Part shown: piece by piece, positions 21,717-30,825 of the stretch | Layout of the letters: each line of letters starts with the position of its first letter | Numbering within the stretch: position 1 is the stretch's first letter | Source of the DNA: UBA10649 sp963700745 | GTDB lineage: Bacteria; Actinomycetota; Actinomycetes; S36-B12 | Direction: 5' to 3' | Length of the DNA: 64,000 nt | NCBI GenBank assembly: GCA_963700745.1 | Contig: CAVOYT010000003.1 | Coordinates: 210,789 to 274,788 of the forward strand | Position numbers and translations under genes: made by a program | The notes under the pieces: generated by a model | Told to the model about the DNA's origin: nothing | Seen by the model: the letters and a program-made list of their open reading frames with translations, nothing else | Database searches by the model: none

Positions 21717-23422
21717 CTGGTCTGGTCCTCCTCGGAGACCCCGTACTCCTCCGCCGCTTCCTCGCCGTAGTGAGCCATCTCCTCGAGAACCAAGGCGTCC
21801 GTCGGATCGTCAGGTGCGCCGACCGCGCGATCGCCTCTCTCCGGCGGCGTGATGACCGGGAGCAGGAAGAACACCGCGAGCGTGGCGATGACGACCATCG
21901 CCAACCGAGATGTACGTCGCGACGTGCGACGCGCTCAGGAACGACTCGTACGCTCCGGCCCGCAGCGTGTCGACGATCCCCTGCGGCATGCCGCCGGCAG
22001 CCGCCTGGTTGAGGACGATGTCTGCTGCCACCACGGACTCGGTCGCGGCCTCGAGCCGCCGCGGGGTCCACCGGTACGGGTGACGACGCGAGGGCCGTCG
22101 AGAGGTTCGACGCGTACTGCGTGGCCAGGACGGTTCCGATGATCGCGACGCCCAGCGCACCGGCCACCTGGCGCACCGTGTTCTGCACCGCCGAGCCGGC
22201 CCCTGCACGGGCGAGCGGCAGGACGTTCTGCAGCACGGTCGATCCAGGGGCGATGACGTTGCCCATGCCGAAGCCGAAGAGGAAGAACACCACGAGGATC
22301 ATCCACAACGGGGTATCGATCTGCAGGAACGCCAGCGCAACGAGCGAGATCGCCACGATGACGAGCCCAGTACCCATCACCGAGCGATAGCCGAACCTCT
22401 TGACCATGGCGGCGCTGCGAGGTGCCGCGATCAGCTGCCCGATGGCGAACGGAAGGAAGCACAGTCCAGCCACGAGCGTCGAGTAGCCCCGCAGGATCTG
22501 CAGGTAGAAGGGCAGCGTGAACGTGATGCCCGACATCGCGAAGAACGCGAGACTGACAGCCGTGAGGCTGACGGCATACCCGCGGTTCTTGAACAGCGAC
22601 ACGTCGAAGCTGGCGTGATCGCTGCGCGCCTCGGTCCAGAGGAAGAACGCGATGAGGACGATCCCGGCGAGCATGGGCCAGATGACCGCCGGAGCCAGCC
22701 AGTTGCGGGTCGATGACGCCTCGATGATGCCGTACACCAGCAGCACGAGACCGCTGGCCGAGATCACCAGGCCCATGAGGTCAAGAGCGCGCGGATGCGG
22801 GTTGCGCGTCTCGGGCACCACCCGCAGGATGCCGATCATGCCGATGATCACGATCGGCACGTTGATGAGGAACACCGAACCCCAGTCGTTCCCGGTCAAC
22901 CAGCTGCTCCACTCCGGGTGCTCCAGCAGGATGCCGCCGAGCACCGGACCGAGCGCCACCGCGGCACCCACCGAGCCCGCCCACGCACCGATGGCCTTGC
23001 CGCGCTCGTGGGGCGGGAAGACGACGGTGATGATCGCCAGCGTCGTCGGCATGACGGCGGCGCCGCCGACGCCCATGAGGGCGCGCATGATGATCAGGTG
23101 GAGCGAGGTATCGGCGAACGCGCACACGAAGGAGGCGATGCCGAAGATCGTCAGGCCGATGAGCAGGACCTTCTTGCGGCCGATGCGGTCGCCGATGACG
23201 CCCCAGGTGAACAGCAGCGACGCGAACACCAGGATGTACGCGTCGATGGCCCACACCAGTTCGCTCTGGCGTGGCCTGAAGATCCGCCTGGATGGTCGGC
23301 AGGGCGATGTTCAGCACCGTGTTGTCGAGCACCACGATCAGCAGGCTGACCACGAGGACGCCAAGGATCGCCCAACGGCGAGGGTGCCCCTCCCCGCTCG
23401 TCATCCACTTCTCGGAGTCCAC
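21713..23422 (-). CDS. DHA2-type MFS multidrug exporter
   Basis: Proton-driven drug exporter, 14-helix DHA2 type. N-terminal motif C-like LVVLDNTVLNIALPTIQADL, motif A GDRIGRKKVLLIGL, and a long helical core; C-terminal cytoplasmic tail Glu-rich (EEMAHYGEEAAEEYG). Frameshifts near 23275, 22065 and 21905. The GTG at 23422 follows GAGGAGCGAC; an internal ATG at 23404 is the alternative. Translationally coupled to tetR. Confidence 0.87.
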
Positions 23423-23574
23423 GTCGCTCCTCGTCCTGCCTCGATCGCATTTCGACACGCCACCGTAGCGTAAGTGCGACAAACCGGCATGCCGTTGGGC
23501 GACAGCCGGGGCGCCGTGGCATCATTGTCGCGTCCGGGGACTCCAGCAAGGAGCCTCGAGATTGGAGAACGGTG

Positions 23575-24396
23575 ATGTCCTTCTATGGCATGCCCGAGGG
23601 CCGGCGCGTCACGATGCGCGACCTGGCCGAGGCGACCCGACGTGGCGAGAAGTGGCCGATGATCACGGCCTACGACGCCCTGACCGCCCGGATCTTCGAC
23701 GACGCGGGCATCCCGGCGATCCTCGTCGGCGACTCTGCCGCCATGGTCGTGTACGGCCATGACTCGACGCTCCCGGTCACCGTCGATGAACTGGTGCCCC
23801 TCGTACGGGCCGTCGTCCGCGGAGCACCGCGAGCACTCGTCGTCGCCGACCTGCCCTTCGGCTCCTACCAGGCTTCCCCGGCGCAGGCGCTCGACACCGC
23901 TGCGACGTTCATGAAGACCGGCGGCGCCCATGCGGTGAAGCTCGAGGGCGGCGCACCCATGCTCCCGCAGGTCGAGACCCTGGCCAGTGCCGGCATTCCC
24001 GTCATCGGGCACCTGGGGCTCACGCCACAGTCGGTGAACATGCTCGGCGGCTACCGCGTCCAGGGTCGCGGCGAGGCGGGCGAACTCCTCATGCGGGATG
24101 CGAAGGCGATGGAGGCGGCCGGCGCGAGCGCGATCGTGCTCGAGGTCGTCCCCGCTGACCTGGCGGCCCGCGTGAGCGAGGTCCTCACCATTCCGACGAT
24201 CGGCATCGGAGCCGGCGCGGCGACCGACGCCCAGGTGATCGTGTGGCAGGACCTCGTCGGACTCACCGCCGGCCCTGCACCACGCTTCGTCAAGCGCTAC
24301 GCCGACGTGCGATCGGTCATCGCGGAGGCAGTCGGCGCGTGGGGTGCGGACGTCGCGTCAGGCGCCTACCCGTCGTCGGAGCACGAGTACTCCTAG
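23575..24396 (+). CDS. panB: 3-methyl-2-oxobutanoate hydroxymethyltransferase
   Basis: First committed step of pantothenate, hence CoA, synthesis: transfers a methylene from tetrahydrofolate to ketoisovalerate. Family blocks: MITAYDALTARIFDDAGI, LVGDSAAMVVYGHDST (metal-binding aspartates), DLPFGSYQ, VKLEGG, HLGLTPQSVN and IGIGAG. 273 aa. ATG chosen over the GTG three bases earlier; GGAGAA lies upstream. Intact. Confidence 0.95.
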   Translation: MSFYGMPEGRRVTMRDLAEATRRGEKWPMITAYDALTARIFDDAGIPAILVGDSAAMVVYGHDSTLPVTVDELVPLVRAVVRGAPRALVVADLPFGSYQASPAQALDTAATFMKTGGAHAVKLEGGAPMLPQVETLASAGIPVIGHLGLTPQSVNMLGGYRVQGRGEAGELLMRDAKAMEAAGASAIVLEVVPADLAARVSEVLTIPTIGIGAGAATDAQVIVWQDLVGLTAGPAPRFVKRYADVRSVIAEAVGAWGADVASGAYPSSEHEYS

Positions 24397-24477
24397 CGCT
24401 CGCTCCTCGCCTAGACGTCGGGCTCATGACGCCTCGGCTCCGGGGCTCGCTGCGCTCGCTCCTCGCCTAGACGTCGG
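24396..24477. repeat. 26-bp direct repeat copying the 3' end of the F420 reductase gene
   Basis: GCGCTCGCTCCTCGCCTAGA plus CGTCGG occurs at 24396-24421 and again at 24452-24477, 56 bp apart. The right copy contains the stop and last three codons of the convergent npdG-type gene; the left copy starts on the last base of panB. A small segmental duplication in a convergent intergenic region. Confidence 0.85.
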
Positions 24478-25153
24478 TCACCCGAAGCCCGGCGTGCGCC
24501 TTGTACCGCCGGTTCATCGAGATCAGGTTGGCCGTCATCGCCTCGACCTGTCCAGCGTTGCGCAGGCGACCGGCGTAGACGCCACGGACCCCGGTGATGC
24601 GACCGGCCAGCGCCTGGACGGTGTCCGTGGCCTCGCGATCGTCACCGAGCACCAGGACATCCGTGTCGATGGAGTCAACGGCCTCGTCCAGCAGCAGCAC
24701 CGCCGACACGTGATGGAAGGCCGCGACGACGCGACTCTCGTCCAGGATCGCGGCGGCCTGCTGGGCCGCTGACCCCTCCTCGACGTGCAACGCGAATGCA
24801 CCCTGCTTGTCGAAGCCGAGCGGGTTGACGCAGTCGACGACGACCTTGCCGCGAAGCGCATCGCGAAGCGCGGTGAGCAGCGCGGCGTGCCCCTCCCAGG
24901 GAACCGCGACGATGACGACGTCGCATGCGCGGGCGCAGTCCTCGTTGGACAGGCCGGCCACATCCAGCCCGATCTCGCCGGCAATGGAGGATGCGCGTCC
25001 GGCATCCCGCGAGCCGATGCTCACGCGATGCCCCGCAAGCGCGAGGCGACGGGCGAGGCCACGCCCCTGCTCACCCGTCCCTCCGAGGACGCCCACCGTG
25101 AGGTGCGAGACATCAGGTAGTTGACGCGGGTCCGGGCTCTTCGTCTCATTCAT
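24467..25153 (-). CDS. npdG: F420:NADP(H) oxidoreductase (NADPH-dependent F420 reductase)
   Basis: Transfers hydride between NADPH and coenzyme F420. N-terminal Rossmann motif TVGVLGGTGEQGRGLARRLA, NADP-specificity region SIGSRDAGRA, VVIVAVPWEGH, and DCVNPLGFD. 228 aa from the ATG at 25153; the open frame extends further upstream without family similarity. Suggests that the organism makes F420. Intact, convergent with panB. Confidence 0.87.
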   Translation of the reverse strand: MNETKSPDPRQLPDVSHLTVGVLGGTGEQGRGLARRLALAGHRVSIGSRDAGRASSIAGEIGLDVAGLSNEDCARACDVVIVAVPWEGHAALLTALRDALRGKVVVDCVNPLGFDKQGAFALHVEEGSAAQQAAAILDESRVVAAFHHVSAVLLLDEAVDSIDTDVLVLGDDREATDTVQALAGRITGVRGVYAGRLRNAGQVEAMTANLISMNRRYKAHAGLRVTDV

Positions 25154-25229
25154 CACGAGCCGCGATCCTGCCACACTTCTCCGGTGTCCACGCCCGACGA
25201 CCGTCCAACGCACGGACCGGCTCTCGCGC

Positions 25230-26487
25230 ATGCGGATCGACATAAGTCCGCTTCGGACCTCGCGCGACTTCCGACTCATCTTCGCCAGCGGGCTGGTCAC
25301 CTACCTCGGTTCGATGATCACCTACGTGGCGCTTCCGTTCCAGGTCGCGCAGCTAACCGGCTCGTTCCTCGCCGTCGGTCTCATCGGGCTCGCCGAACTC
25401 GTGCCACTTGTCCTGTTCGGGCTCTACGGCGGGGCACTGGCGGATGCCGTCGATCGACGCGTGATGGTGATCGCCACCGAGGCCGCCTCGGCCGCGCTGG
25501 TCGCGGCGCTGCTGGTGAACAGCCTGCTCCCCTCGCCGCAGGTGTGGGTCCTGTACATCGTCGCCATGCTGCTCGCGGCCGTCGATGGGCTGCAGCGCCC
25601 ATCGCTCGAGGCCATGATCCCGCGCGTCGTCGCGCACGATCAGTTGGCAGCGGCCGCCGCACTCACGTCCATCAGGTGGCAGCTCGGCAGCATCCTCGGG
25701 CCAGCCATCGGCGGACTGCTCCTGAGCGCTGGCGGCGCAGTCGCCGCATACGGCGTGGACGTCACCACGTTCCTGATCTCCGTCGTCCTGCTGTGGCGGC
25801 TTCGGAGCATCCGTGCCGAACGAACCGATGATGAGCGCCCATCGCTGCGTCACGTCGCCGCAGGCGTCCGTTACGCATGGAGTCGCAAGGATCTCCTGGG
25901 CACCTACGCCGTCGATCTGATCGCGATGACCTTCGCATTCCCGTACGCGCTCTTCCCGTTCCTCGCCGAGGACCTCGGTGCGCCGTGGGCGCTGGGCTTG
26001 CTGTACTCGGCCGGCGCAGTGGGTTCACTCGTTGTCACGCTCACCAGCGGTTGGACATCCTCGGTCCATCGACACGGCCGCGCGATCGTGATCTCCGCCG
26101 CGTTGTGGGGCGTGGGCATCGGCCTCGTCGGTGTCACCGACTCACTGTGGTGGGTACTCCTCTTCCTGACCGTTCGCCGGTGGCGCCGACATGGTCAGCG
26201 GCATCTTCCGCAGTGTCATGTGGAATCAGACCATCCCCGACGAGATGCGCGGACGGATGGCCGGTATCGAACTTCTGAGCTACTCAATCGGACCACTTCT
26301 CGGACAGGTGCGCAGCAGCACGGCAGCATCGCTAACGTCGCTGCGCATGTCCTTCCTCTCCGGAGGAATCCTGTGCGTCGTCGGTGTTGGCATCGCCGCA
26401 ATTGCGTTGCCAACCATGTGGAAGTACGACGATCGCACAAGCCCGGAAGCGCAACGACAACGCGAACAACGACGACAGCATGAGTGA
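25230..26487 (+). CDS. MFS transporter (EntS-like, MFS_3)
   Basis: 12-helix major facilitator of the enterobactin-exporter-like group: RDFRLIFASGLVTYLGSMITYVALP-type N-terminus, FGLYGGALADAVDRRVMVI (motif A), and EAMIPRVVAHDQLAAAAAL typical of this group. A one-base insertion near 26178 shifts the last 100 residues (DMVSGIFRSVMWNQTIPDEMRGR). The ATG at 25230 lacks a ribosome site; a GTG near 25182 joined by another indel is possible. Substrate unknown. Confidence 0.82.
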
Positions 26488-26491
26488 CATG

Positions 26492-26517
26492 TGCATCACT
26501 GACGTGCGCGTGATGCA
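26492..26517 (+). terminator. Short inverted repeat after MFS gene
   Basis: TGCATCAC and GTGATGCA, 10 bases apart, 5 bp after the MFS stop. An 8-bp stem of moderate GC content; could be a weak terminator or a protein site. Confidence 0.4.
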
Positions 26518-26573
26518 TCGACACGCAACGTCGCAGCGTCGCGGATGCCTTTGCCTTATGCACGATGCTCTGT

Positions 26574-26612
26574 CAGAGTTGTAACCAGGGAACTCTGCAA
26601 CGGAGCAGAGTT
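26574..26612 (+). promoter_or_regulatory. Mutually exclusive hairpins in leader of H1-like gene
   Basis: Three elements: CAGAGTT (26574-26580), AACTCTGC (26591-26598) and GCAGAGTT (26605-26612). The middle one can pair with either the first (7 bp) or the last (8 bp). The last element ends about 20 bases before the GTG and 10 before GGGAGG, so the choice of hairpin could change access to the ribosome site. No terminator or ligand-binding domain is obvious. Confidence 0.45.
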
Positions 26613-26631
26613 CGACGACACGGGAGGCAAC

Positions 26632-27147
26632 GTGGCGGTCGCAAAGAAGACTGCACGCAAGGCGCCGGCCAAGAAGGCGGCACCGCGCAAGGCTGCTGCC
26701 AAGAAGGCACCGGCCCGCAAGACAGTCGCAAAGAAGGCACCGGCCAAGAAGGCTGCTGCCAAGAAGGCACCCGCGCGCAAGGCTGCTGCCAAGAAGGCAC
26801 CAGCGCGCAAGGCACCCGCCAAGAAGGCCGCCGCCAAGAAGGCACCGGCCCGCAAGGCACCCGCGCGCAAGACTGCTGCCAAGAAGGCACCAGCGCGCAA
26901 GGCACCCGCCAAGAAGGCCGCCGCCAAGAAGGCACCGGCCCGCAAGGCACCCGCGCGCAAGACTGCTGCCAAGAAGGCACCAGCGCGCAAGGCACCCGCC
27001 AAGAAGGCCGCCGCCAAGAAGGCACCGGCCCGCAAGGCACCCGCGCGCAAGGCTGCTGCCAAGAAGGCACCAGCGCGCAAGGCACCCGCGCGCAAGACTG
27101 CTGCCAAGAAGGCACCAGCGCGCAAGGCACCCGCGCGCAAGCGCTAG
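26632..27147 (+). CDS. Lysine/alanine/proline-rich histone H1-like DNA-binding protein
   Basis: 171-residue protein built almost entirely of KKAPARKAPAKKAAA-type repeats, like eukaryotic H1 tails and the C-terminal tails of actinobacterial HU. It has no HU or Lsr2 globular domain, so it is a stand-alone basic tail, probably nucleoid-associated or RNA-binding. The GTG at 26632 follows GGGAGGCAAC. The upstream extension in the same frame looks non-coding. Encoded by a 90-bp tandem repeat and followed by a strong terminator, so probably monocistronic. Confidence 0.8.
   Translation: MAVAKKTARKAPAKKAAPRKAAAKKAPARKTVAKKAPAKKAAAKKAPARKAAAKKAPARKAPAKKAAAKKAPARKAPARKTAAKKAPARKAPAKKAAAKKAPARKAPARKTAAKKAPARKAPAKKAAAKKAPARKAPARKAAAKKAPARKAPARKTAAKKAPARKAPARKR
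26791..27060. repeat. Three tandem 90-bp repeats within H1-like gene
   Basis: Units at 26791-26880, 26881-26970 and 26971-27060. The first two are identical; the third differs at one base (AAGACT to AAGGCT). Each encodes 30 residues. Near-identity at synonymous sites means recent duplication or ongoing homogenisation, so copy number may vary between strains. Confidence 0.9.
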
Positions 27148-27170
27148 GCACGTGCTCGTCACACGACGAG

Positions 27171-27208
27171 ATGAAGGGGCCCGCACCGGATGGTGCGGGC
27201 CCCTTCAT
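27171..27208. terminator. Strong intrinsic terminator
   Basis: A perfect 17-bp stem: ATGAAGGGGCCCGCACC pairs with 27192-27208 over a 4-base loop. It lies 23 bp after the H1-like stop. Being symmetric, it could also end transcripts from the minus-strand small gene at 27253. Confidence 0.9.
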
Positions 27209-27252
27209 GTTGCCTCGTTCGATGGTCGCGCATCCACGCGACCGCTACCCGG

Positions 27253-27411
27253 CTAGTCGTCGCCAGCGTCGTACGCCTCGTTGCGCTCGTGGGCCAGCTG
27301 CAGCGCGTGCTCGGCTTCGGCTTCGGTGTCGTAGGGACCCATGCGCTCCGCATTCGCGCAACCGTCCTGCGGTTCCACCTTCTGATGGACCAGGCAGTAG
27401 TACCAGCTCAT
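27253..27411 (-). CDS. Small conserved protein upstream of map
   Basis: 52-residue soluble protein: MSWYYCLVHQKVEP, then GCANAERMGPYDTEAEAEHAL. Similar short proteins are commonly found beside methionine aminopeptidase in actinobacteria (from memory). Two cysteines, no membrane segment. The ATG at 27411 follows GGGAGCG. Divergent from map with an 83-bp shared promoter region. Function unknown. Confidence 0.7.
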   Translation of the reverse strand: MSWYYCLVHQKVEPQDGCANAERMGPYDTEAEAEHALQLAHERNEAYDAGDD

Positions 27412-27494
27412 GAACGCTCCCGTCGTCGTCGGGCGGTTCGACCGCTCCGTCATCCCCAAACATAGCGACCCCTGCACGGATCTAGACTCCCCCC

Positions 27495-28383
27495 ATGACC
27501 ACTGCCCACCGCGAATCGCTGACGCCGGGGAAAGTGTCATCACTTCGATCGGTTCCGATGCACATCGCGCGACCCGAGTACGTCGGAAAGGCCGCCCCGA
27601 CGCCGTACGCCGGGCCCGAACGCAAGGACGATGAGACGATCGCGGCCATGCGCGTCGCCGGGCGACTCGCGGCAGATGCGCTGGCCGAGGTGGGTCGCGC
27701 GATTCGACCCGGTGTCACCACCGACGAGCTCGACCGGATCGGCCACGAGTTCCTCTGCGACCACGACGCCTACCCCTCGACCTTGGGCTACCGGGGTTTC
27801 CCGAAGTCGCTCTGCACGTCACTCAATGAGGTGATCTGCCACGGCATTCCGGACACCACGGTTCTCGAGGACGGCGACATCTGCAACATCGACATCACGG
27901 CATTCATCGGAGGCGTCCACGGCGACACGAACGCCACGTTCCTCGTCGGCGACGTGGAAGAGGACGTCCGGTTGCTGGTCGAGCGGACCAAGGAGGCGAC
28001 CCGGCGAGCGATCAAGGCCGTGGTGCCCGGGCGACCCATCAGCGTCATCGGACGCGTGATCGAGAGCTACGCCCGCCGGTTCGACTACGGCGTCGTCCGC
28101 GACTTCACCGGCCACGGCATCGGTACGTCGTTCCATACCGGACTGGTGATCCCGCACTATGACGATCCCGGACTCACGACGCTGATGGAGCCGGGCATGA
28201 CATTCACCATCGAGCCGATGATCACGCTGGGAACCCACGACTACGACATCTGGGATGACACGTGGACTGTGGTCACGAAGGATCGCCGGTGGACGGCCCA
28301 GTTCGAGCACACGCTCCTGGTCACTGGCACGGGCTCGCGAAATCCTCACACTCCCGACCGGCACCGATGAGGGGAACTGGTAG
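27495..28383 (+). CDS. map: Type I methionine aminopeptidase
   Basis: Removes N-terminal methionine from nascent proteins. The five metal ligands are visible in DICNIDITAFIGGVHGDTNATF (two Asp), GHGIGTSFH (His), FTIEPMI (Glu) and AQFEHTLLVT (Glu). The N-terminal extension (about 40 residues) is typical of actinobacterial MapB. As written the C-terminus reads off-frame; removing one base near 28337 gives SEILTLPTGTDEGNW and a stop at 28381-28383, abutting the next ATG. About 295 aa. Confidence 0.94.
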
Positions 28384-29157
28384 ATGACCAAGGCGAAGAC
28401 GGAGACGATCTGGCCATCCGACGTCCTGACCCTGTCGATCGACATCGGCGGGTCGGGAGTCAAGGCATCGATCGTCAATGCGCAGGGCCTCATGACGACT
28501 GATCGGGTGCGGGTCGACACGCCCTACCCGTGCCCTCCCGACCGACTCGTCGAGACCGTCATCGACCTGGTCGCCCCGTTCCTCGACGTGCATCGGGTGT
28601 CCGTCGGCTTCCCGGGCCTGGTCAGGCACGGGCACGTCATCGAGGTGCCGTCCCTGTCGCGACGTGAGTACGGCGGCGAGCGCGACCACGAACTCGCGGA
28701 GGCCTGGCACGGCTTCGACCTCGCGCACGCTCTCGCACAGTCCTTCCAGCTGCCCACCAAGGTCGTCAACGATGCCGACATGCAGGGGTGCGCGGTCGTT
28801 CAAGGGCAGGGACTGGAGTTCGTCATGACGCTGGGCACCGGGGTGGGCACCGCGCTCTTCAACGACGGCACGCTGCTGCCGCACCTCGAGCTCTCCCATG
28901 GACCCTTCCGCGATGGCCTGGACTTCGACATCGCTCTCGGCAATGCCCAGCGCAAGGAGATCGGCAAGGAGCGCTGGGCCAAGCGCGTGCGCAAGGCCGT
29001 CGCCGCCTTCGACGACATGCTGTACTTCGACCACCTCTATGTCGGTGGCGGCAACGCCAAGCACCTGTCCCCCGCCGACATCGGCACGAAGGGCGAGATC
29101 GTGCCCAACACGTCCGGCATCCTCGGTGGCGTGCGCGTGTGGGACCTGGACGCCTGA
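28384..29157 (+). CDS. ppgK: Polyphosphate glucokinase
   Basis: ROK-family kinase phosphorylating glucose with polyphosphate or ATP. N-terminal phosphate-binding loop LSIDIGGSGVKASIV; LGTGVGTALFNDG; and the actinobacterial polyP-glucokinase block LELSHGPFRDGLDFD. It lacks the CxCGxxGC zinc motif of ordinary ROK kinases, as expected for PpgK. 257 aa, intact, directly abutting map and so co-transcribed. Confidence 0.92.
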   Translation: MTKAKTETIWPSDVLTLSIDIGGSGVKASIVNAQGLMTTDRVRVDTPYPCPPDRLVETVIDLVAPFLDVHRVSVGFPGLVRHGHVIEVPSLSRREYGGERDHELAEAWHGFDLAHALAQSFQLPTKVVNDADMQGCAVVQGQGLEFVMTLGTGVGTALFNDGTLLPHLELSHGPFRDGLDFDIALGNAQRKEIGKERWAKRVRKAVAAFDDMLYFDHLYVGGGNAKHLSPADIGTKGEIVPNTSGILGGVRVWDLDA

Positions 29158-29215
29158 GCAGGGTTCCTGCGTCGTTAAAGTACGTATTTCAACTAGTTCC
29201 GCTACACTCGGTGCC

Positions 29216-29701
29216 ATGACTCGATGGCTCACCGAGGACGAGCAGCGCAGCTGGCGCGCGTGGCTCTCAGCATCACTCCTTCTTCAGGATCGGCTGAACA
29301 GCGACCTGCAGGCCCAGCACGGACTCTCGATGGCGGACTACGAGATTCTCGTCCGCCTCTCCGAATCCCCCGACCGCAAGCTGCGGATGAGCACTCTCGC
29401 CGAGACCACGCTCTCCTCGCGAAGCCGCCTGTCCCATCAGATCGATCGGATGGAGAAGGCCGATCTGGTCGAGCGCCAGTCCTGCGAGGATGACCGCAGA
29501 GGCGCCTTCGCCGCCTTGACGGAGTCTGGCTGGAACACGCTCGTGGCTGCCGCCCCGGATCACGTGGCCAGCGTGCGCGAGCACCTCGTCGACCAGCTCA
29601 CGACCCGCGAGTTCGCGGCCCTGGGCGGGGCCTGCCAGAAGGTGGCCGATCACCTCACCGCCGAGGCCGACGGCCTGAGTCGACGACGCACCACGGGCTG
29701 A
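29216..29701 (+). CDS. MarR family regulator
   Basis: 161-residue winged-helix regulator: LSMADYEILVRLSESPDRKLRM, recognition region TTLSSRSRLSHQIDRMEKADLVER, and the wing SCEDDRRGAFAALTESG. A TACACT -10-like hexamer ends 7 bases before the ATG and there is no ribosome site, so the mRNA may be leaderless. Its 3' end faces a minus-strand membrane protein gene. Confidence 0.87.
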   Translation: MTRWLTEDEQRSWRAWLSASLLLQDRLNSDLQAQHGLSMADYEILVRLSESPDRKLRMSTLAETTLSSRSRLSHQIDRMEKADLVERQSCEDDRRGAFAALTESGWNTLVAAAPDHVASVREHLVDQLTTREFAALGGACQKVADHLTAEADGLSRRRTTG

Positions 29702-30250
29702 CACCGCCCTCGCGGCGAGCGCCACGAGCAGGCCGGTGACGAGCAGCCAGGATCCCCAGCTCAGGACGACCTTCACGGCCGATCCGGCCTGCAGGACAGA
29801 CGCGGCCCAGAGCGCCTCGCCAGGCCCCACGGTGATGAGCACCCACGCCGCCGCGTTCTCGAGGTAGTCGCCGAGAGCAGCAGCGAGCGGGAGAAGGGCC
29901 AACCACGCGGCACGAGGCATGATCCGCTGCAGCAGGAACGCGAGCACGACCATGAGGAACAGGGCTCCGGCCGCGGGATAGAGCAGGTCGACGATCTGCA
30001 GGTCCCGGTAGGCGACGAGACCGGACTCCCCGCAGCCCTCCACGAACGCGGTTGTCTCGGCGACGCTCGGTGCAAAGGCCACGTCGGGCGCCGGGACCCC
30101 GCAGGCCTCGGCCACGGCGGCCAGCGAGAACCGACCGGGCCACGCGAAGAGCACGGCAGCCAGCCCGAGCCACAAGGCCCCAGAGGCGACGAACAGCGGG
30201 CGACGTGCGAGTCGTCTGGATATTGAGTTCAAGCGTTCCGTCGTGGTCAC
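29655..30250 (-). CDS. Four-helix membrane protein of unknown function
   Basis: About 200 residues with membrane helices at about 20-40, 85-110, 115-140 and 160-190, and an extracytoplasmic loop with a cysteine pair (EACGVPAP...VEGCGES). The GTG at 30250 follows AAGGAGTGATC. As written, the frame stays open antisense through marR to 29273; other frames stop near 29655, where I place a tentative end. Divergent from marR2, whose operators lie in the shared promoter, so it is probably the regulated gene. Confidence 0.6.
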
Positions 30251-30301
30251 GATCACTCCTTCTGGTCGGCCCATCGGTCGATGGGCCTGCGCCGTCGGTA
30301 T

Positions 30302-30342
30302 TACTACGTTTTCGCAGTACTTTAGATACTACGATCTCGTAG
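30302..30342. promoter_or_regulatory. Paired MarR-type palindromes between membrane gene and marR2
   Basis: CTACGA-TC-TCGTAG (30329-30342, perfect) and TACTACG-TTTT-CGCAGTA (30302-30319, one mismatch). Both fit a TACTACG/CGTAGTA half-site pair. The right one reaches the AGGAG ribosome site of marR2, 16 bp before its ATG, so binding would block both divergent genes. Operator role is inferred. Confidence 0.6.
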
Positions 30343-30357
30343 GAGTACAGTCAAGTC

Positions 30358-30825
30358 ATGACCACTTCCACCAGCGGGTCCGCAACCAACGTGCTGTTCG
30401 ACACCTGGCTGCTGTCGCGATCAGCGACCGCCCTCCTCGATGCCGCGCTCGAGCCGTCTGGCCTCACGGCAGACGAGTTCGCGGTGTACTCCGTGCTGAG
30501 CGCCGACCCGCTCACACCGAGCGAGCTTGCGGAGTGGATGGCGGCGCCCCTGACCACCGTGTCCAGCTACGTCAAGCGCTTCGAGGCCCGAGGACATGTC
30601 CGCCGCGTCGCGAACGCGGAGGATCGTCGCTCCTACCGGCTGACCCTGACCCCGCAGGGAATGAAGGCGCACGAGCGCGCGGGCATGCAGTTCCTTCCGG
30701 TCCTCGGCGCCGTCGAATCGGCACTCGGGAGATCGGCGTCGACCGTGACCCGGGCGTTGGAGACCCTGCAGCGGGCACTTGACGAGGTTCGCGGCGATGC
30801 GGGCGGGGGACGAGCCAGCCTGTAA
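30358..30825 (+). CDS. MarR-like winged-helix regulator
   Basis: 155-residue MarR regulator: GLTADEFAVYSVLSADPLTPSELAEWM, recognition helix TTVSSYVKRFEARGHVRRV, wing NAEDRRSYRLTLTPQG. Upstream palindromes suggest autoregulation. Its last five codons overlap the 3' end of rnpB on the other strand. Intact. Confidence 0.87.
   Translation: MTTSTSGSATNVLFDTWLLSRSATALLDAALEPSGLTADEFAVYSVLSADPLTPSELAEWMAAPLTTVSSYVKRFEARGHVRRVANAEDRRSYRLTLTPQGMKAHERAGMQFLPVLGAVESALGRSASTVTRALETLQRALDEVRGDAGGGRASL

Noticed and set aside
26556..27140. Minus-strand frames across the H1-like gene (AGALRAGAFLAA repeats)
   Set aside because: Pure shadow of the Lys/Ala repeats; the plus strand has start, ribosome site and terminator.
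29273..29654. Extension of the minus-strand membrane protein antisense through marR
   Set aside because: The extension is hydrophilic, unlike the helical part, and lies fully inside an intact marR; kept only as a note on an uncertain 3' end.
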